From: Sapria himalayana | Taxonomy: Eukaryota; Streptophyta; Magnoliopsida; Malpighiales; Rafflesiaceae | Direction: 5' to 3' | Length of the DNA: 64,000 nucleotides | Assembly: GCA_029783825.1 (NCBI GenBank) | Contig: JAREIK010000801.1 | Location: forward strand, 9,560,891 to 9,624,890 | Shown: positions 22,931 through 34,580 of the stretch, in pieces | How the letters are laid out: each line of letters begins with the position of its first letter | Numbering within the stretch: position 1 is the first letter of the stretch | Made by a program: the position numbers and the translations under genes | The notes under the pieces: model-generated | Told to the model about the DNA's origin: nothing | What the model saw: only the letters and a program-made list of their open reading frames with translations | Database searches by the model: none

Positions 22931-24330
22931 AGATTTTTTTTTAATCTTAAAAAGCAGGCTAAAATGTAAAAATTTTTAATTTGGGAATCCAAAATATAAT
23001 TTTTTCTAAAATAATTTTTTCTAAAATCAATGTTTGACTAAAATTTCTTAAATAGAAAACATATTAACTAAAAAAGAAAGAAACAATGAACATTACCAAT
23101 AAAGATGAGACACAATTTTTATTTTGCTAATCAACTTTAAAACAACCACCCATCCATCTTTCCCTATATGTGAAGCAACTAAAAAAGTAATTATTACTCT
23201 AGTCTACGTGCATAACTATATACCACCAATAACCTAATCGTCTTGTTTAGCATCATGGTTCTCATATATCAACTTAGCATAACATAACAGCTAGGAAATG
23301 ACAGAACATGAGGATGGCCTTTGTGTCTACCAACATCATCATGATCATGTTTGTACCCACATCAATCTAACAAACTCCTTTGTTTAATAAACCATTGATC
23401 ATTGTAATCTCTCTGCAACCGACTTGCCATGGGGTAGAACAGAACTAACATCTTGCTCATTGCCTATTTTAGAACCACAATGTCGAAAAAGATAGCTCGA
23501 AAATCAATGAACTTGTAAAAGTATAGGCTTACCATGTGGAATGCAGAACCATGAGGTCTACATTGGAGCTCAACAATGGCAACCACCCTTTTATGTTATA
23601 TGTCGGTTGTGTTGGGGGTAGAGTCCTTCATTGTGATGATGATTTTTGGTTAAAGAATCAATGATAATCACCTCATAATTAGTGCCGCAACCAAGTTTCT
23701 TCTAGAGATTGCCCAATCTAGATATGAAACTTACATGATCAACATATAATACACACATAAAATTAGTTAAATGTTTACAAATAAAAATGAATGAACACTA
23801 AGGAATGATCATTTTTTGAATCAATTTTGCCTAAGAACAGAACCATACACATAAACATTAAGAAACAACTTCACGTGCTTCCTACACATGTAACAATAAA
23901 ATCATAAGATACAAACACGTACACACACACACACAAGTGAACTTAATTTGTTAAGTTTGTGCAAGAGCATAATAACTTGAATCAAAAAAAGAAAATTGAT
24001 AATATTGTTAGCACCAATGTCTAGTTCTTAAAAGAAGACTATATAATGAAACACAAGCACATAAATAAAAGTGTTCTAGAAGAAATAAAAAAATTAAATC
24101 AGAATAAACTTCTTTAATTATTATAATGCAAGAAGAAACATCATAAAAAATTATTCCAAATATTCGATTACTTCATCGTCGTTGAAGGATTGTTGATTAA
24201 AGTATTGATATAGAGCATTGAGGTCTTATCGACATGTTAGTCGCACAACCATAAGAGCATGACCCTGATGATTTATAAGAATTGGCATATGTATGGCACA
24301 TCACTAAAAGTACATAGTCAGAGAAAGTGT
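22931..24330. other. AT-rich intergenic DNA
   Basis: No gene or repeat boundary was identified. The part from about 24160 may be decayed copia sequence leading into the RT relic downstream. Confidence 0.35.
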
Positions 24331-25950
24331 CTCATCATAGTGAAATGGTTATTTATCAACCTATCTTGTATGCACTCTTGGTGAGTCATATGATAAAATC
24401 CATAATGAGCTAGATATTGATCCTTGTAATTATGATGAGATAGTTAAAGATAAAGATATAGATCTTTGGTAAAAAGCTATGAAATCTAAGATATAGTTCA
24501 TTTACTCTATGAAAGTCTAGGATCTTATGAAACCACTCAAGAAGATAAACTCATCAAATATAAGTGGATCTATAAAAAAAAGAGGATCTTATGGATAAGT
24601 CTAGGATCTATAAAAAAAAGCTCACTCATAAAGAATGAATCGATTATGATGAATTTTTTTTGCTAGTTACCATGTTAAAATATATTTAGATTCTCTTATC
24701 CATTGTAACTCATTTCAATTATGAAGTTTGGTAGATGGATATAAAGATTATATTTTTGAATGGATATCTTGAGAAGTGCATCTTCTTGATGCAACCAGAT
24801 AGTTTCATTGAAAAAATCCAAGAACACATATTGTGCAAATTTAATAGAACTATTAATTAACTTAAGAAGGTATCTAGATCTTGGAATACACATTTTGATC
24901 AAGCCATTAAATCATATAGTTTTGATTTGAGTCAAGATGAGTCACGTGTGTGCATAAAACATGGTGGTATTCTTAGTATTTTATTAAGATGAAATATTAC
25001 TCATTGGTAATGATGTAAAACATTATCCATAGTCAATGCAAGGTTGTCCAGCATGTTTGATATGAAAGATTTGAAAGAAGCTAGTCATATTCTTATGATT
25101 AAGTTGTTGTAAAATCACAAGCATATAATGTTGGACTTATCATGGGCTTTTTATATCAGTCTAATGCTAACCCAAAAGCATGCAAAATTCCATGAAAGAT
25201 TTTCTTTCTTTTAAACATAAAATCTCTCTAGCAAAGAACTAGAGCTTAAAAATGCATTATGAGATAGAAAAAATAAAAGCAATTCCTCGTGCATTAGGAA
25301 GCCTAATATATGTAATAATTTACACTAGACTTGATAGCTACTTTTATATTGGCATGGTTAACAGATATCAGTCCAAACCAGGGTAGAAACATTAGACAAT
25401 GGTAAAAAATGTAATCAAATACCTAAAATGGAGGAGAGATGACATACTAGTATACTAGTCAGACAATCTCATATATAGACTCATATTTCAATTTAGATTA
25501 GGATTTAAGAAAGTTCACCTCTAGTTATGTGTTTACCTTGAGAAGTTGAGTCATAAGTTGAAGAGTATCAAATAATATTGTATTGCTGATTCCACTATGA
25601 AGGCTGAATGTGTGGTAGCCTAAGAGGTAGTCCAAGAGGTAGTATGGATTAGAATCTTCCTAATAGATCTAAAAGTGATTCATTATATACAATTTCCTAT
25701 ATACTTTATTGTAATTATAGTTGAGTATTTTCTAACTCACAAAACCCTAAAACCCATAAAAATGCAAAGTATGTTGAGAAAAAATATCATAAAATAAGAT
25801 ATATTATGAAAAGAGGTAATAGCAGTGACTAAGATAGCATCAATAAAAAATCTAGTAAATCCTTTTACAAAGAGCCAAAAACTTTTGGTAGGCATATGGA
25901 ATGAATAAGAGTAAGATGTATAACATCATAGCTTTACGTCTAAGTGAGAG
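24331..25950 (+). pseudogene. Ty1/copia pol relic (RT and RNase H)
   Basis: In broken frames one can read, in order, the RT start (LW.KAMKSK then KYKWIYKKK near 24465-24590) and MDIKIIFLNGYLEKCIFLMQPDSFIEK near 24735-24820. Next come SRSWNTHFDQAIKSY (near 24865-24920), the block before RNase H ('...ARALGSLIYV..YTRLDSYFYIGMVNRYQS', near 25290-25380) and the RNase H 'STMKAECV' segment (near 25595-25615). The order is that of a Tork-type copia element. Every domain carries stops or frameshifts. A polypurine-like tract and an LTR follow directly. The 5' part (gag, protease, integrase) and a 5' LTR are not seen. Confidence 0.75.
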
Positions 25951-25952
25951 AT

Positions 25953-27313
25953 TGTTGAAATTATATTTATTGTGAAAGTTATTTGATTGTAATGAATATT
26001 TATTAAATATATGTTGTTATTTATATATTATACATATTTTGTTATTTGATTATAAATTCTATGAGAATCTATAATGAGCTAAGTTTGCATTTAAATATAA
26101 TGCACTTGTTTACTATATTTTATATATTAAATGATTTGGTGCATAGAGCTCAGTTTTATGCATATAATATTAAATTATCAGTTCTTATAGAATATAAGCT
26201 TTATTTTCACAATTTAAATGGAGTTGGACACACCATTGGTAAGATAGAAGCAACAAATTTTTGTAGATCTGTCCTGACTATGAGAAATCGTAAAATTCTA
26301 ACTTCATGTACTAATATATTTGAGTATATTGAATGTGACCACCTAGGAGTAATTATTTTATAATGACACAAAATAATTGATACCCCTTGGTTATTGTGAA
26401 CACCATTGTACTTAATATTGAAATTATTAATAAATATACATGCTTGTTAATAGTTATTTTGATTCATATAAAGTAAGATCAATAAATAAATTTAAAAGCC
26501 CAATGAATTAGATAACTATACAAGTTATATAGTGAATATTAAATATAAATAGAATATATGTCATGTTAAATAGATTGATGATACAGTCTTGATAATACTT
26601 ATTAATTTTGATAGTGTTAAACTCTACAAATGGATTTTAATTTGTTATGTCAAATAAGTTAAGTGAAAGGTCTCAAGAAAATTATAAGATATTGATTAAA
26701 TAAAATTATAAGTAATTTAATTTAATCAATTAGTATCTGTAATCTTAATATAAAAAGATTAATAAGTATTCAATAACAAGCTTAAATTATTTTGAATAAG
26801 TACAGAAGTATAATTATAATTTTATAGCAGAATGAATTATAATGAATATAAATGGTATCATTTAATTTATATTAAAAGCCCAAAATCTTATTTAAGCTTG
26901 GGTCCATTCTATAGCCTTAACTAGTGTCATAAATAATAGCTTAATAAATTATAACAAAAGATTTTTATTTATTTGTTTTAATATGTATATAAATAATCAA
27001 CCTATATGATTTGATTATATATATATATAATTCTTTTAGGGCATGATTTATGAAAAAAGTCACACATCACTTTGTGTGATGTGATGTGTGCTTTTTAAAT
27101 ACGGTAGAGAAATAAGAGAATCATACCCTCTTATTCCTTGATTTTACTAGAGAGAAAAATACGAGAGATGGCAGACTTTGGACGATGAATCCACTACAAA
27201 TGGAGCCCTCTGAAATTGCAATAAGATATGTATTATACTATTAGAATAACTCACATAATGGTTTGATAGGCATTCACAAAAGCACAAGTTTCTTGGGGTT
27301 CAAATCCACAACA
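25953..27313 (+). repeat. Copia LTR (TG...CA, about 1.36 kb)
   Basis: It starts 'tgttgaaattatat' right after 'gtctaagtgagagat', the same polypurine-like tract that precedes the 3' LTR of the minus-strand copia element here. It ends '...ccacaaca'. The interior shares long blocks with those LTRs, for example around 'ttctaacttcatgtactaat' and 'ttatcagttcttatagaat'. It contains a TA-rich stretch (about 27015-27040) and GA-rich sequence (about 27105-27180) that could be its promoter/leader region. A primer-binding-like site follows immediately. Confidence 0.75.
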
Positions 27314-27316
27314 AAA

Positions 27317-27332
27317 AGGTATCAAAACCTTA
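27317..27332 (+). other. Primer-binding-site-like sequence after the copia LTR
   Basis: 'aggtatcaaaacc' resembles the plant retrotransposon site TGGTATCAGAGCC, complementary to the 3' end of initiator methionine tRNA. It lies 3-4 bases downstream of the LTR's CA end. Its presence downstream of what looks like a 3' LTR is odd (see findings). Confidence 0.5.
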
Positions 27333-27667
27333 CTATGATTTTGTATATGTATAAACCTCACTTTGTTGAAGTGAATCATAGAATAAACAAGTGCCTTGGA
27401 TGAAATGAGAGTGTTCTAACCTCTATTAAACAAAAAAAATACTCAATTATTGTGGTCTTTTCATTGAATGGTAATACATCTAAATGTGTTAATGTTTATT
27501 AAATGTGGGGAATGTTCTTTTGTATTATTGTCTAGTGTGATGTTTATGATCATACGAGGATGTAATAATTATTATTTTATTTCTATTAGAACAAACAAGT
27601 TTGTGAACTCCCTTGTGGAGGAATGAACCTCTATAATTATAAATCAGCTTTGGAAGAATTTGCTATG

Positions 27668-27890
27668 GCAAATGTTGATTGTGGTGGTGAACCTCAATTA
27701 TGGTGATCATGATAACAAATATTGACTATGGTAGAGATCATGATGATGAACAATAAATGTGGTGGAGATCATGGTAGTAAACATTGACTATGGTAGAAAT
27801 CATGGAGGTAAACATCAACCATGGTGAAGATCATGGCGACGAACATTGATTGTTGTGAAGATCATGATAGCAAACATCAACTCTGAAATA
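27668..27890. repeat. 31-bp minisatellite
   Basis: Repeats start at 27718, 27749, 27780, 27811, 27842 and 27873 at exact 31-bp spacing, with less regular copies before. The consensus is roughly 'aacattgactatggtgaaga' followed by 'tcatgatagta'. The adjoining core 'ggtggtgaacctcaattatgg' (near 27684) is similar to sequence in the 5' leader of the minus-strand copia element (about 42180-42260). The array may therefore be copia leader DNA. Confidence 0.8.
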
Positions 27891-28199
27891 AAAATTAACA
27901 ATCTTGCATTACAATGATTTCAAAGGGGATTATGAAAAATCATTCCTTTCAAAGAACAAATCTCTTGTATTACAAAATGTGGATTTCATTTATGTTTTGG
28001 GGGTGATGCCCCCAACCCTGACTTATAGAAAAAAAATCGATAATATAAAATGATACAAGGACATAATAGATAGGCTATTATTTTAGTTACTTTAAGATAG
28101 CATGCATTTTTTTATAAGTAATTAAAAACACTATCAAAAATTCTTTACATTCTATGGAAAATTTAAACTATTACAATCTTTGTGAAATATAATAAAAAT

Positions 28200-31100
28200 A
28201 TTTGTTTAAATCTTCCTAGCCAGAGCTTCAACACTTTGAGACTTTCCTTCATAAAGTTCTCATATTCCTTTCCTGCCAAATGTGGTATACTACCGCTACG
28301 AAGGAAGCTTTCTGGATCCTATTTTTTGGGGAATCTAAGTCATACAGCAATCCAAGATCTTTAAAACCAGCAGAAATGGATTTAAATATTATGGGGATAG
28401 ACGCCCAAGCTCGTATATCTTCTAAAATGAACCTAGAAAATTTGCATTCTAAAAACAAGTGGTTAAAAGTTTCAGGATGTGAGCAAAATTCGCAGCAAAG
28501 GCTGGGGAGGACTGAAAAAGCCTTGTCCTTTGTCCTACGCCCTATGCTTAGCTATCCATAAAGTCAATGTGTGCTTGGGCATACAACTTTTAATCCAAAT
28601 GACTTTAGTCCATGGGCTTGTCTTCTTTGAATCAAAATCAACAAGAAAATGGTAGGCGTTAGATATAATCCTGCCACTTTCGCCCCATACGGCAATAAGC
28701 TCCTCGGCATGATCCTTAGTGCCCACTTTAGAAAGAAACAAATCCCTTACAGACATAAGAGCTTTCCAAAATGGGGAATCCCTTTTAGAAATGCGGTAGT
28801 CCCAAATAGAGTGAGAACTAAGGTAAAAGTGATGGATCAACTTGATCCATAAGGAATCCTCCTTTCCATTAATCTGCCAAAGAGTTTTAATAAAGAAGAC
28901 CTTGTTCCAAAGCTGGATGCCCAAAATACCAAGACCTCCTAGGTGAGTAGGAGAGCACACTTTGTCCCAAGCAACCTTGGGTCTATATCTACCCGTTGAT
29001 GGACCACCCCATTGGAATCTCCTGCAGGCGCTCTCAATGGTATTAATAATGTATGCAGGAAGTAAAAATACCGAAAACCAATATCCCTCGATCCCCTGCA
29101 TAATTGTTCGTAGGAGTTCTAGTCTATCGGCCATTGAAAGGATCTTCCCGGCCCATTGATGAATAGACGAGGTGATCTTGGCGAGTAGAATAAAAAACTG
29201 AGATGAGATTAGACTGGCTAGACGACATGGGAACTCCAAGAAATACAAATGGGAGAAGCCCTTCTTGAAAATCGGAGTACTCAAGTATCATATCTTTGGT
29301 TTCTTTGCTTACTCCTCCAAAGAAGATATTCGATTTGGAGGAGTTAATATCCAAATCGGAAGCTACGGAAAACCTTTTTAGCTGTGTCTGCGACTATTGA
29401 GCTTGACAAGAGATCCCCCTGAGAGAAGATAATCAGATCATCCGCGTACATTAGGTGCGTTATCTTGAAATGATTGCACCCTGGATGAAATGCAAAGTTA
29501 TCTGAAGAAGTTGACGAAGAAAGCAACCTTGAAAGGTATTCCATACATAGGGTAAAGAGGTAGGGGAGATCGGGTCTCCTTGCCTAAGACCTCTCTTACC
29601 TTTGAAAAATCCATGTAATTGTCCATTGATCGACACCGAGTACGAAGTTGTACTGATGCATTCGTAAATAATGTCAATGAAATGCTTTGAAAAATTGAGA
29701 CCATTAAGCACCTCTACAAGAAAATCCCATTCCACTGTGTCAAATACTTTTTGGATATCGATCTTGAAAAAATACCACGGAGAGATACTTTTCCTCCCAT
29801 ATCTCCTAATTAGGAATTGTGCGAGCAAGAAATTATCCGATATTAGCCGTCCCTTGATAAAAGCCCCCCGCGAAGAAACAAATTATACCACCCAACACCA
29901 TCTTCAAACAAGAAGCAATTAATTTTGAAATTACCTTATAGATAATGTTGCAGCACGAGATTGGCCGATAATTCCTCACTGTGGAGGCGTTGGATGATTT
30001 AGGAATAAGAGCAATATAGGCATGGTTAATTTGTCTTAATAAGTTACTGGATATGAAGAAATCTTTTATTGTCTTGGTCATGTCTTCCCCGATGTGTTTC
30101 TACGAGGATTTGAAGAATTCTGCCGTATACCCATCTGGGCCGGGGGATTTAGTATCTCCCATCAAGAATAAGACGTTTTTGATTTCTTCCAGGGAGAACT
30201 CCAAGGAGAGCAAGTCATGATCAACTTTATTAAGCAATGGCCCCTTTAGTAGTATTCCTTCTTGGACAGGAGATCTATCCTTGGAGGAGCCCATCAAGTC
30301 TTTATAATAAGTTACGAATGCATCAACTACTTCGGCCTTGGAGGTTGAAAAAATACCATCCGATTTAATAATAGTGATGATTTTGTTTTTTTGGAGCTTA
30401 GAACTAGCCAACGCATGGAAGAATCTAGTGCACCTGTCACTATCTTTAAGATACCTTATTTTGGCTTTTTGCCTTAAGAAGGATACCTCACATTCTTCTA
30501 ATCATCTCAAAGTGGATTTAAAGTGTATCTCCTCCACTTTTAGGATAGGACTTGGGCGAGAAAGTAATCTAGCTTGTAAAGCTATTAGAGCTTCTTTGGC
30601 TAGGGATACTCTAGTGCTGATGTGGCCAAAATGCCTCTCGTTTAATTTTCTAAGCAAGTCTTTCAATAACTTCAGTTTGGACACTATTCGGAATATTGAG
30701 GAGCCAACTATCATGGTGCTCCATGTACTAAGAAGAAGCAATGGAAAATCCACGTGTGATAACCACATGTTGTAGAATTTAAATGGGACGAGTCTCCCTC
30801 TTTCTGCTTGCTCGGTGGATAACAACATCAGGCAATGATCGGAATAGACCCTAGGGGCCATGAATCTCACATGACTATCCAGCTTAAGCTTTGCCCAGTC
30901 ACTATTTGCCATAGCTCTGTCAAGCTTACTTGACACCCTTCCGTTAGTCCAAGTGAAGTAGTCCCTTAAGGATGGGATGTCCTCCATACCGAGATCTGTA
31001 ATGCAATTCAAGGGGTCTCGGCACTCATAGTTAGAAACTATCCTGTCGCCAACTCTGTCCAGCCCGGACATCGGGGAGTTATGATCACCAATAAGAATCT

Positions 31101-31503
31101 AGGGGAAGGAGAGGGTCCCATTTGCATCCATTGAGCTTTTCCAAAGGCTTCTTCTATTTACAACAGAATGAAGACCATAAACGAGCGATAGGAAGAAGGT
31201 TATCCCTTTCTCAATATCTGTGACTTGGAGGAACATGTGCTAGGATGTACAAGAGATAGTGCAAACCGTGACTGTACGACTATCCCATAAGACCATTAAT
31301 CTTCCATACTTATAATAGAAGAAGTTATTTAGGGCGTTTAGCCCCTTAAATTTCATGCTGATTAGCCATGTCAGCTTTTCACAGTTGAGCTTTGCTTCAG
31401 CGATGGGGAAGATATCAATCGAATGGGCTTTTAATAGTCTCGAAACTTCATTATGCTTGAAGGGGCTATTAAAACCCCTTAGATTCTAATATGTAATCTT
31501 CAT
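28200..31503 (-). pseudogene. LINE ORF2: endonuclease and reverse transcriptase, broken
   Basis: From ATG 31503 the frame reads MKITY(stop)NLRGFNSPFKHNEVSRLL, the usual start of an exonuclease/endonuclease/phosphatase domain. Further in are FTWTNGRVSSKLDRAMAN and the catalytic SDH (about 30843-30835). The RT fingers and palm follow. RPISCCNIIYKVI (near 29960) and FKIDIQKVFDTVEWDF (near 29760) come first. GLRQGDPISP (near 29580) and the catalytic YADD (29448-29437) come next. The domain after RT (29284-28535) and the C-terminal zf-RVT segment with CCEFCSHPETFNHLFLEC (near 28495-28440) close it. At least three stops lie in the endonuclease part and there are several frame changes in RT. All catalytic motifs are still legible, so inactivation is recent relative to the other LINE copy. 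Confidence 0.92.
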
Positions 31504-32045
31504 GGGGGGTAAGTTTCCATCGTATTTAATCTTTGCGCCTTACTTCCTTTTAGAAAATAATGATAGCACACAGTTAAGACCACCCGATGGCTTAAGCCCG
31601 CTAGCATGAGAGCCAAGCTACACAAAAAATTCACACAAGTCAGCCTTAAAACAACATAAGCCAATATAACAGACATTACAACCGAAGCCCCACAGATGGC
31701 TAATAATTCTTTAAACTCAAAATCCCAATGCCAGCGAGCGAAGCCAGGAACACACAACAAGCATTCATGCATCGAAAATTGCATATATTCAGTAATTTTA
31801 AAAAACCCAGTGAGCAGAATGCCAATAATCCTCTCTATCCCCAGCTCGATACAAGTGTAAATGTACAGTGGAGATGCAGCACAATCTATTACATAGAAAA
31901 TTACAGCATGTGCCTCACAGGCCATTGCCACGTGGGAGTGCAGTCCCCTTCTTATGCTACAGAAGAGGTTATACAGTGAGCTTTGCCAAATGAACCCCTT
32001 CTCACGTCGCCCACACATATAGAACGAGTTCATTAAATAAAACAT
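31500..32045 (-). CDS. Hydrophobic 181-residue frame between LINE ORF1 and ORF2
   Basis: An open frame of 181 codons without interruption lies in an element whose ORF1 and ORF2 both contain stops. Its TGA stop overlaps the ORF2 start in an ATGA (31503-31500). The product would be rich in Leu/Ile/Val/Cys, with likely membrane segments at about residues 50-95 and 110-150. I do not recognise a family. Plant LINEs can have an inter-ORF spacer, and this may be spacer DNA that happens to be open. The ATGA overlap is what would be expected for reinitiation-type translation of ORF2, but that is inference. It is listed as a possible coding sequence only. Confidence 0.35.
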   Translation of the reverse strand: MFYLMNSFYMCGRREKGFIWQSSLYNLFCSIRRGLHSHVAMACEAHAVIFYVIDCAASPLYIYTCIELGIERIIGILLTGFFKITEYMQFSMHECLLCVPGFARWHWDFEFKELLAICGASVVMSVILAYVVLRLTCVNFLCSLALMLAGLSHRVVLTVCYHYFLKGSKAQRLNTMETYPP

Positions 32046-32387
32046 CCGTTTAAGCCAGTAATGATTTTCCAGAATGACCCATTGTGCATTAATTGAATTA
32101 ATGTTTACCCAATGCTTGCCTAGTGTTCTAGCCGTTTACATGTATGTCGTGTCCAACCCCAAATAGCACCCTGGCCAGGGTGTACCGTCCAGCATATAGG
32201 TTTTATTAATAGCACATCATACCATGCCTAGAGGTGCCCACACCTCTCCCTGAAATCCCCTTAACAAAAGTGTTCCGCAACAAGCAACAAGGATACAAAA
32301 AAACCGAAAAAAATGGGGAAACAACCCCTCCTCACACTTACAGGGGGTGAGAACCCCTATAGAAATATCAGGAAAGACCATAAGGGG

Positions 32388-34236
32388 CTAAGCCCTTGGG
32401 CTTTGAATCCTTGAATCAGCTTTTGTTTCTGAGGTTAAAAACGGTCCTTCCTTGGAAGGAGGCTCTTTCTTTTTCTTTTTATCTTTAACTAAGGTAAAAT
32501 TCCCTTCACCACCATCAAACGAGGTGGTGATGCCTTCTCTTCCAGCTCGGGCCTCTGTTGTAGGATCTTCCGACGATAGATGATCTTCCGATGATAGATG
32601 ATCTTCCTCTATAGGGGAAGCATCTTTTTCCTCCTCGAACAACCTGCCAGGTCTTGTGGGGAGAGCTGAAGAGGTACCTTGATGGTTTTCTTCCAGTGCA
32701 GGCCTTACCCGTCTGCAATCATTTGTGAGGTGGCCAAAACCTATACATAATTTGCAAAAAGAAGGTAGATTCTCATAAATTATAGGCTGGCCAATTCTCG
32801 AACCGTCAGGGAATTCCAAGCCAATTTCTTCTATTCGCTCGCAGTTCATATCAATTTCAACTAGGACCCTGACATATGCAATTTTGGCGATATTTGAAGT
32901 TAGTTTGTCCATATGCAAACGCCTCCCAATGCAACTTGCAGCTTTGCTTAAACCTAGGGAGTTCCATAGGTGAAGGGGGAAGTTTGGCAATTTTACCCAA
33001 ACTAGAACCTTGGCCATTTCCTTTAGGCCATAGTGAACTCCTAAAGGCAGGGGTTTGACGTATGGTGGATGGCTATATACCAAGAAAGGGCCGGAGTTGA
33101 GCACGAATTCCATGTCTTCCGAGTTCCCAAATTTGAAAACAAGCCAACCACTCTAGTGATGAATGACTTGCAGCAGCAGCTTCCACTATTCCTCCATGAA
33201 TTTTTTCAGAAGCGACTGGCCAAGGCTTTTAGCTACAAAGTACTCTACGAGGCAATTCTTCCAATGATCGGTGCCATAAAGAAGGTCCTTTTCTTCAAAC
33301 ACAGCATTACCAGGCTGAGCAGGGGGGATGTAAGAAAGTTTCGAAGCATTAGCCAAGGCTCGGTTCCTCGAAAAAAGGCTACTCCATGGTGCATTATTTT
33401 TTCCAAATGATTTAGGGAGAGCCCTTACAGGCTTAACATGTTTAGAGTCAGGCATGGAGTTATGAGCATAATAATTTACAGTAGTTAAAGGATTAATAGA
33501 AGCCTTTAAATTCAAACCATCCCTATTGCTTAAGCATTCCAATTTAGAAGGAATAACCTTAGATTTATCAGTAGTTGGGTTGGAGGGGCAAACACCCAAG
33601 TGTCTTGAAGTCCCATCCAAAGAGTCCAATGGTGTTTCTGAGGATTCTTGAGCATTGTAGCATGTGCTTAGAGTTCCTTTTGGCAAATATAGGCTATCAC
33701 TGAGGCCCTGGAAGTGAGAGCTGCTAGCAGAAGGAAACATGGCCTTCTCACTAGAGCCTTCAACTGTGCTGCTAGAAATAAGAGAAGTTGAATCGGGGAC
33801 GTCTTCCATTGAACCATTTGGTAGCAGGAGTTGCTTATCAAAAATGTCGGCATGGGCCGAAGCATTATTAGTTTTATTTGAGGTCCTTAAGCATACCCCC
33901 CGTTTCCATGTTATCACCATCGAGATTCTCCAGCTCATACATTTTTCGAGCATTGTCATTTATCTCACACAAATTGGAATCGAGTAGAGGAGGAGATAAG
34001 ACAATAGATAACTTACCATAGATAACCTTCTATCGATCACCATCATCAAGAACAAATTCTGTGGCGCTTAGGTCGTCTTCGGAGCATAGAATCAATCGCT
34101 TCCTGGAACGTTTCGGGGAACTCTCGGTGTGCAATCGCAACTCCCATGACGATTTTGGAATAGCCTTAACCAAGGCTCTAGTTGTTGGGCGGCTTGAGGG
34201 GGAGTCGAGTGGTCCCGTTAACTCCATAAGGACCAA
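32388..34236 (-). pseudogene. LINE ORF1: DUF4283-type protein with CCHC zinc knuckle, broken
   Basis: The likely start at 34236 reads MVLMELTGPLDSPSSRPTTR. A frame change follows near 34030-33960, then a serine/threonine-rich middle. The DUF4283-like domain begins NCLVEYFVAKSLGQSLLKKF near 33255 and continues after two in-frame TAG stops (between 33188 and 33113) as SGPFLVYSHPPYVKPLPLGV and WVKLPNFPLHLWN. The zinc knuckle CKLCIGFGHLTNDC is at about 32756-32715 (Cx2Cx4Hx4C). A charged, serine-rich tail follows. ORF1 of plant L1 elements binds the element RNA in the ribonucleoprotein particle. The in-frame stops rather than frameshifts in the DUF4283 part suggest point-mutation decay. Confidence 0.85.
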
Positions 34237-34395
34237 GATATGAGGGATAGAGTGCTCGATTACAAAGGGGGGCCGAATTCCATTGCATGATCAGCCAACA
34301 ATGGCTGAGAATCGAGGAAGGCATTGAGGGATTACAGGTTTCGGGAGAAAACGAGAAGAGAGAGAGAGGAGACGGATGCCACCTAAAGCTAGGGT

Positions 34396-34580
34396 ATGAT
34401 AGCATGCATTTTAGTTGTATGTGTTGGAATCCATTGTGGGTATACGTGATGGCATGCATTGTGGGTATACGTGATGGCATGCATTGTGGTTATACATGAT
34501 GGCATGCTTTGTGGTTGCACATGATTGTAGGCATTGTAATTATATATGATGGCATGCATAGTAGTTGTATGTAACTAAGT
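34396..34580. repeat. 25-bp tandem array around 'gatggcatgcattg'
   Basis: GCATGC occurs at 34402, 34452, 34477, 34502 and 34552, all in a 25-bp register. Units read roughly 'gatggcatgcattgtgg' followed by 'ttatacgt'. The LINE's duplicated target GATAGCATGCATTTT is itself one unit, and the sequence just left of the LINE (28081-28110) also fits the register. The LINE therefore entered the edge of this array. Confidence 0.88.

Larger units (their letters stand above)
28111..34397 (-). mobile_element. Full-length L1-type LINE retrotransposon
   Basis: A 15-bp target duplication GATAGCATGCATTTT lies at 28096-28110 and 34398-34412 and brackets about 6.3 kb. On the minus strand the order is 5' leader, ORF1 (nucleic-acid-binding, CCHC knuckle), a hydrophobic spacer frame, then ORF2 (endonuclease, reverse transcriptase, C-terminal zf-RVT region). 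It ends with a short A-rich tail (T-run at about 28107-28113 on the plus strand). The tail motif 'ttttgatagtg...ttacttat' recurs in the second LINE copy at 46622. ORF2 carries stops and frameshifts, so the copy is no longer autonomous, but its two ends and target duplication are intact. Confidence 0.92.

Noticed and set aside
27290..27312. 'ggggttcaaatccacaac' looks like a tRNA T-arm
   Set aside because: No acceptor or anticodon stems can be folded around it, and it lies at the end of a copia LTR. The match is by chance.
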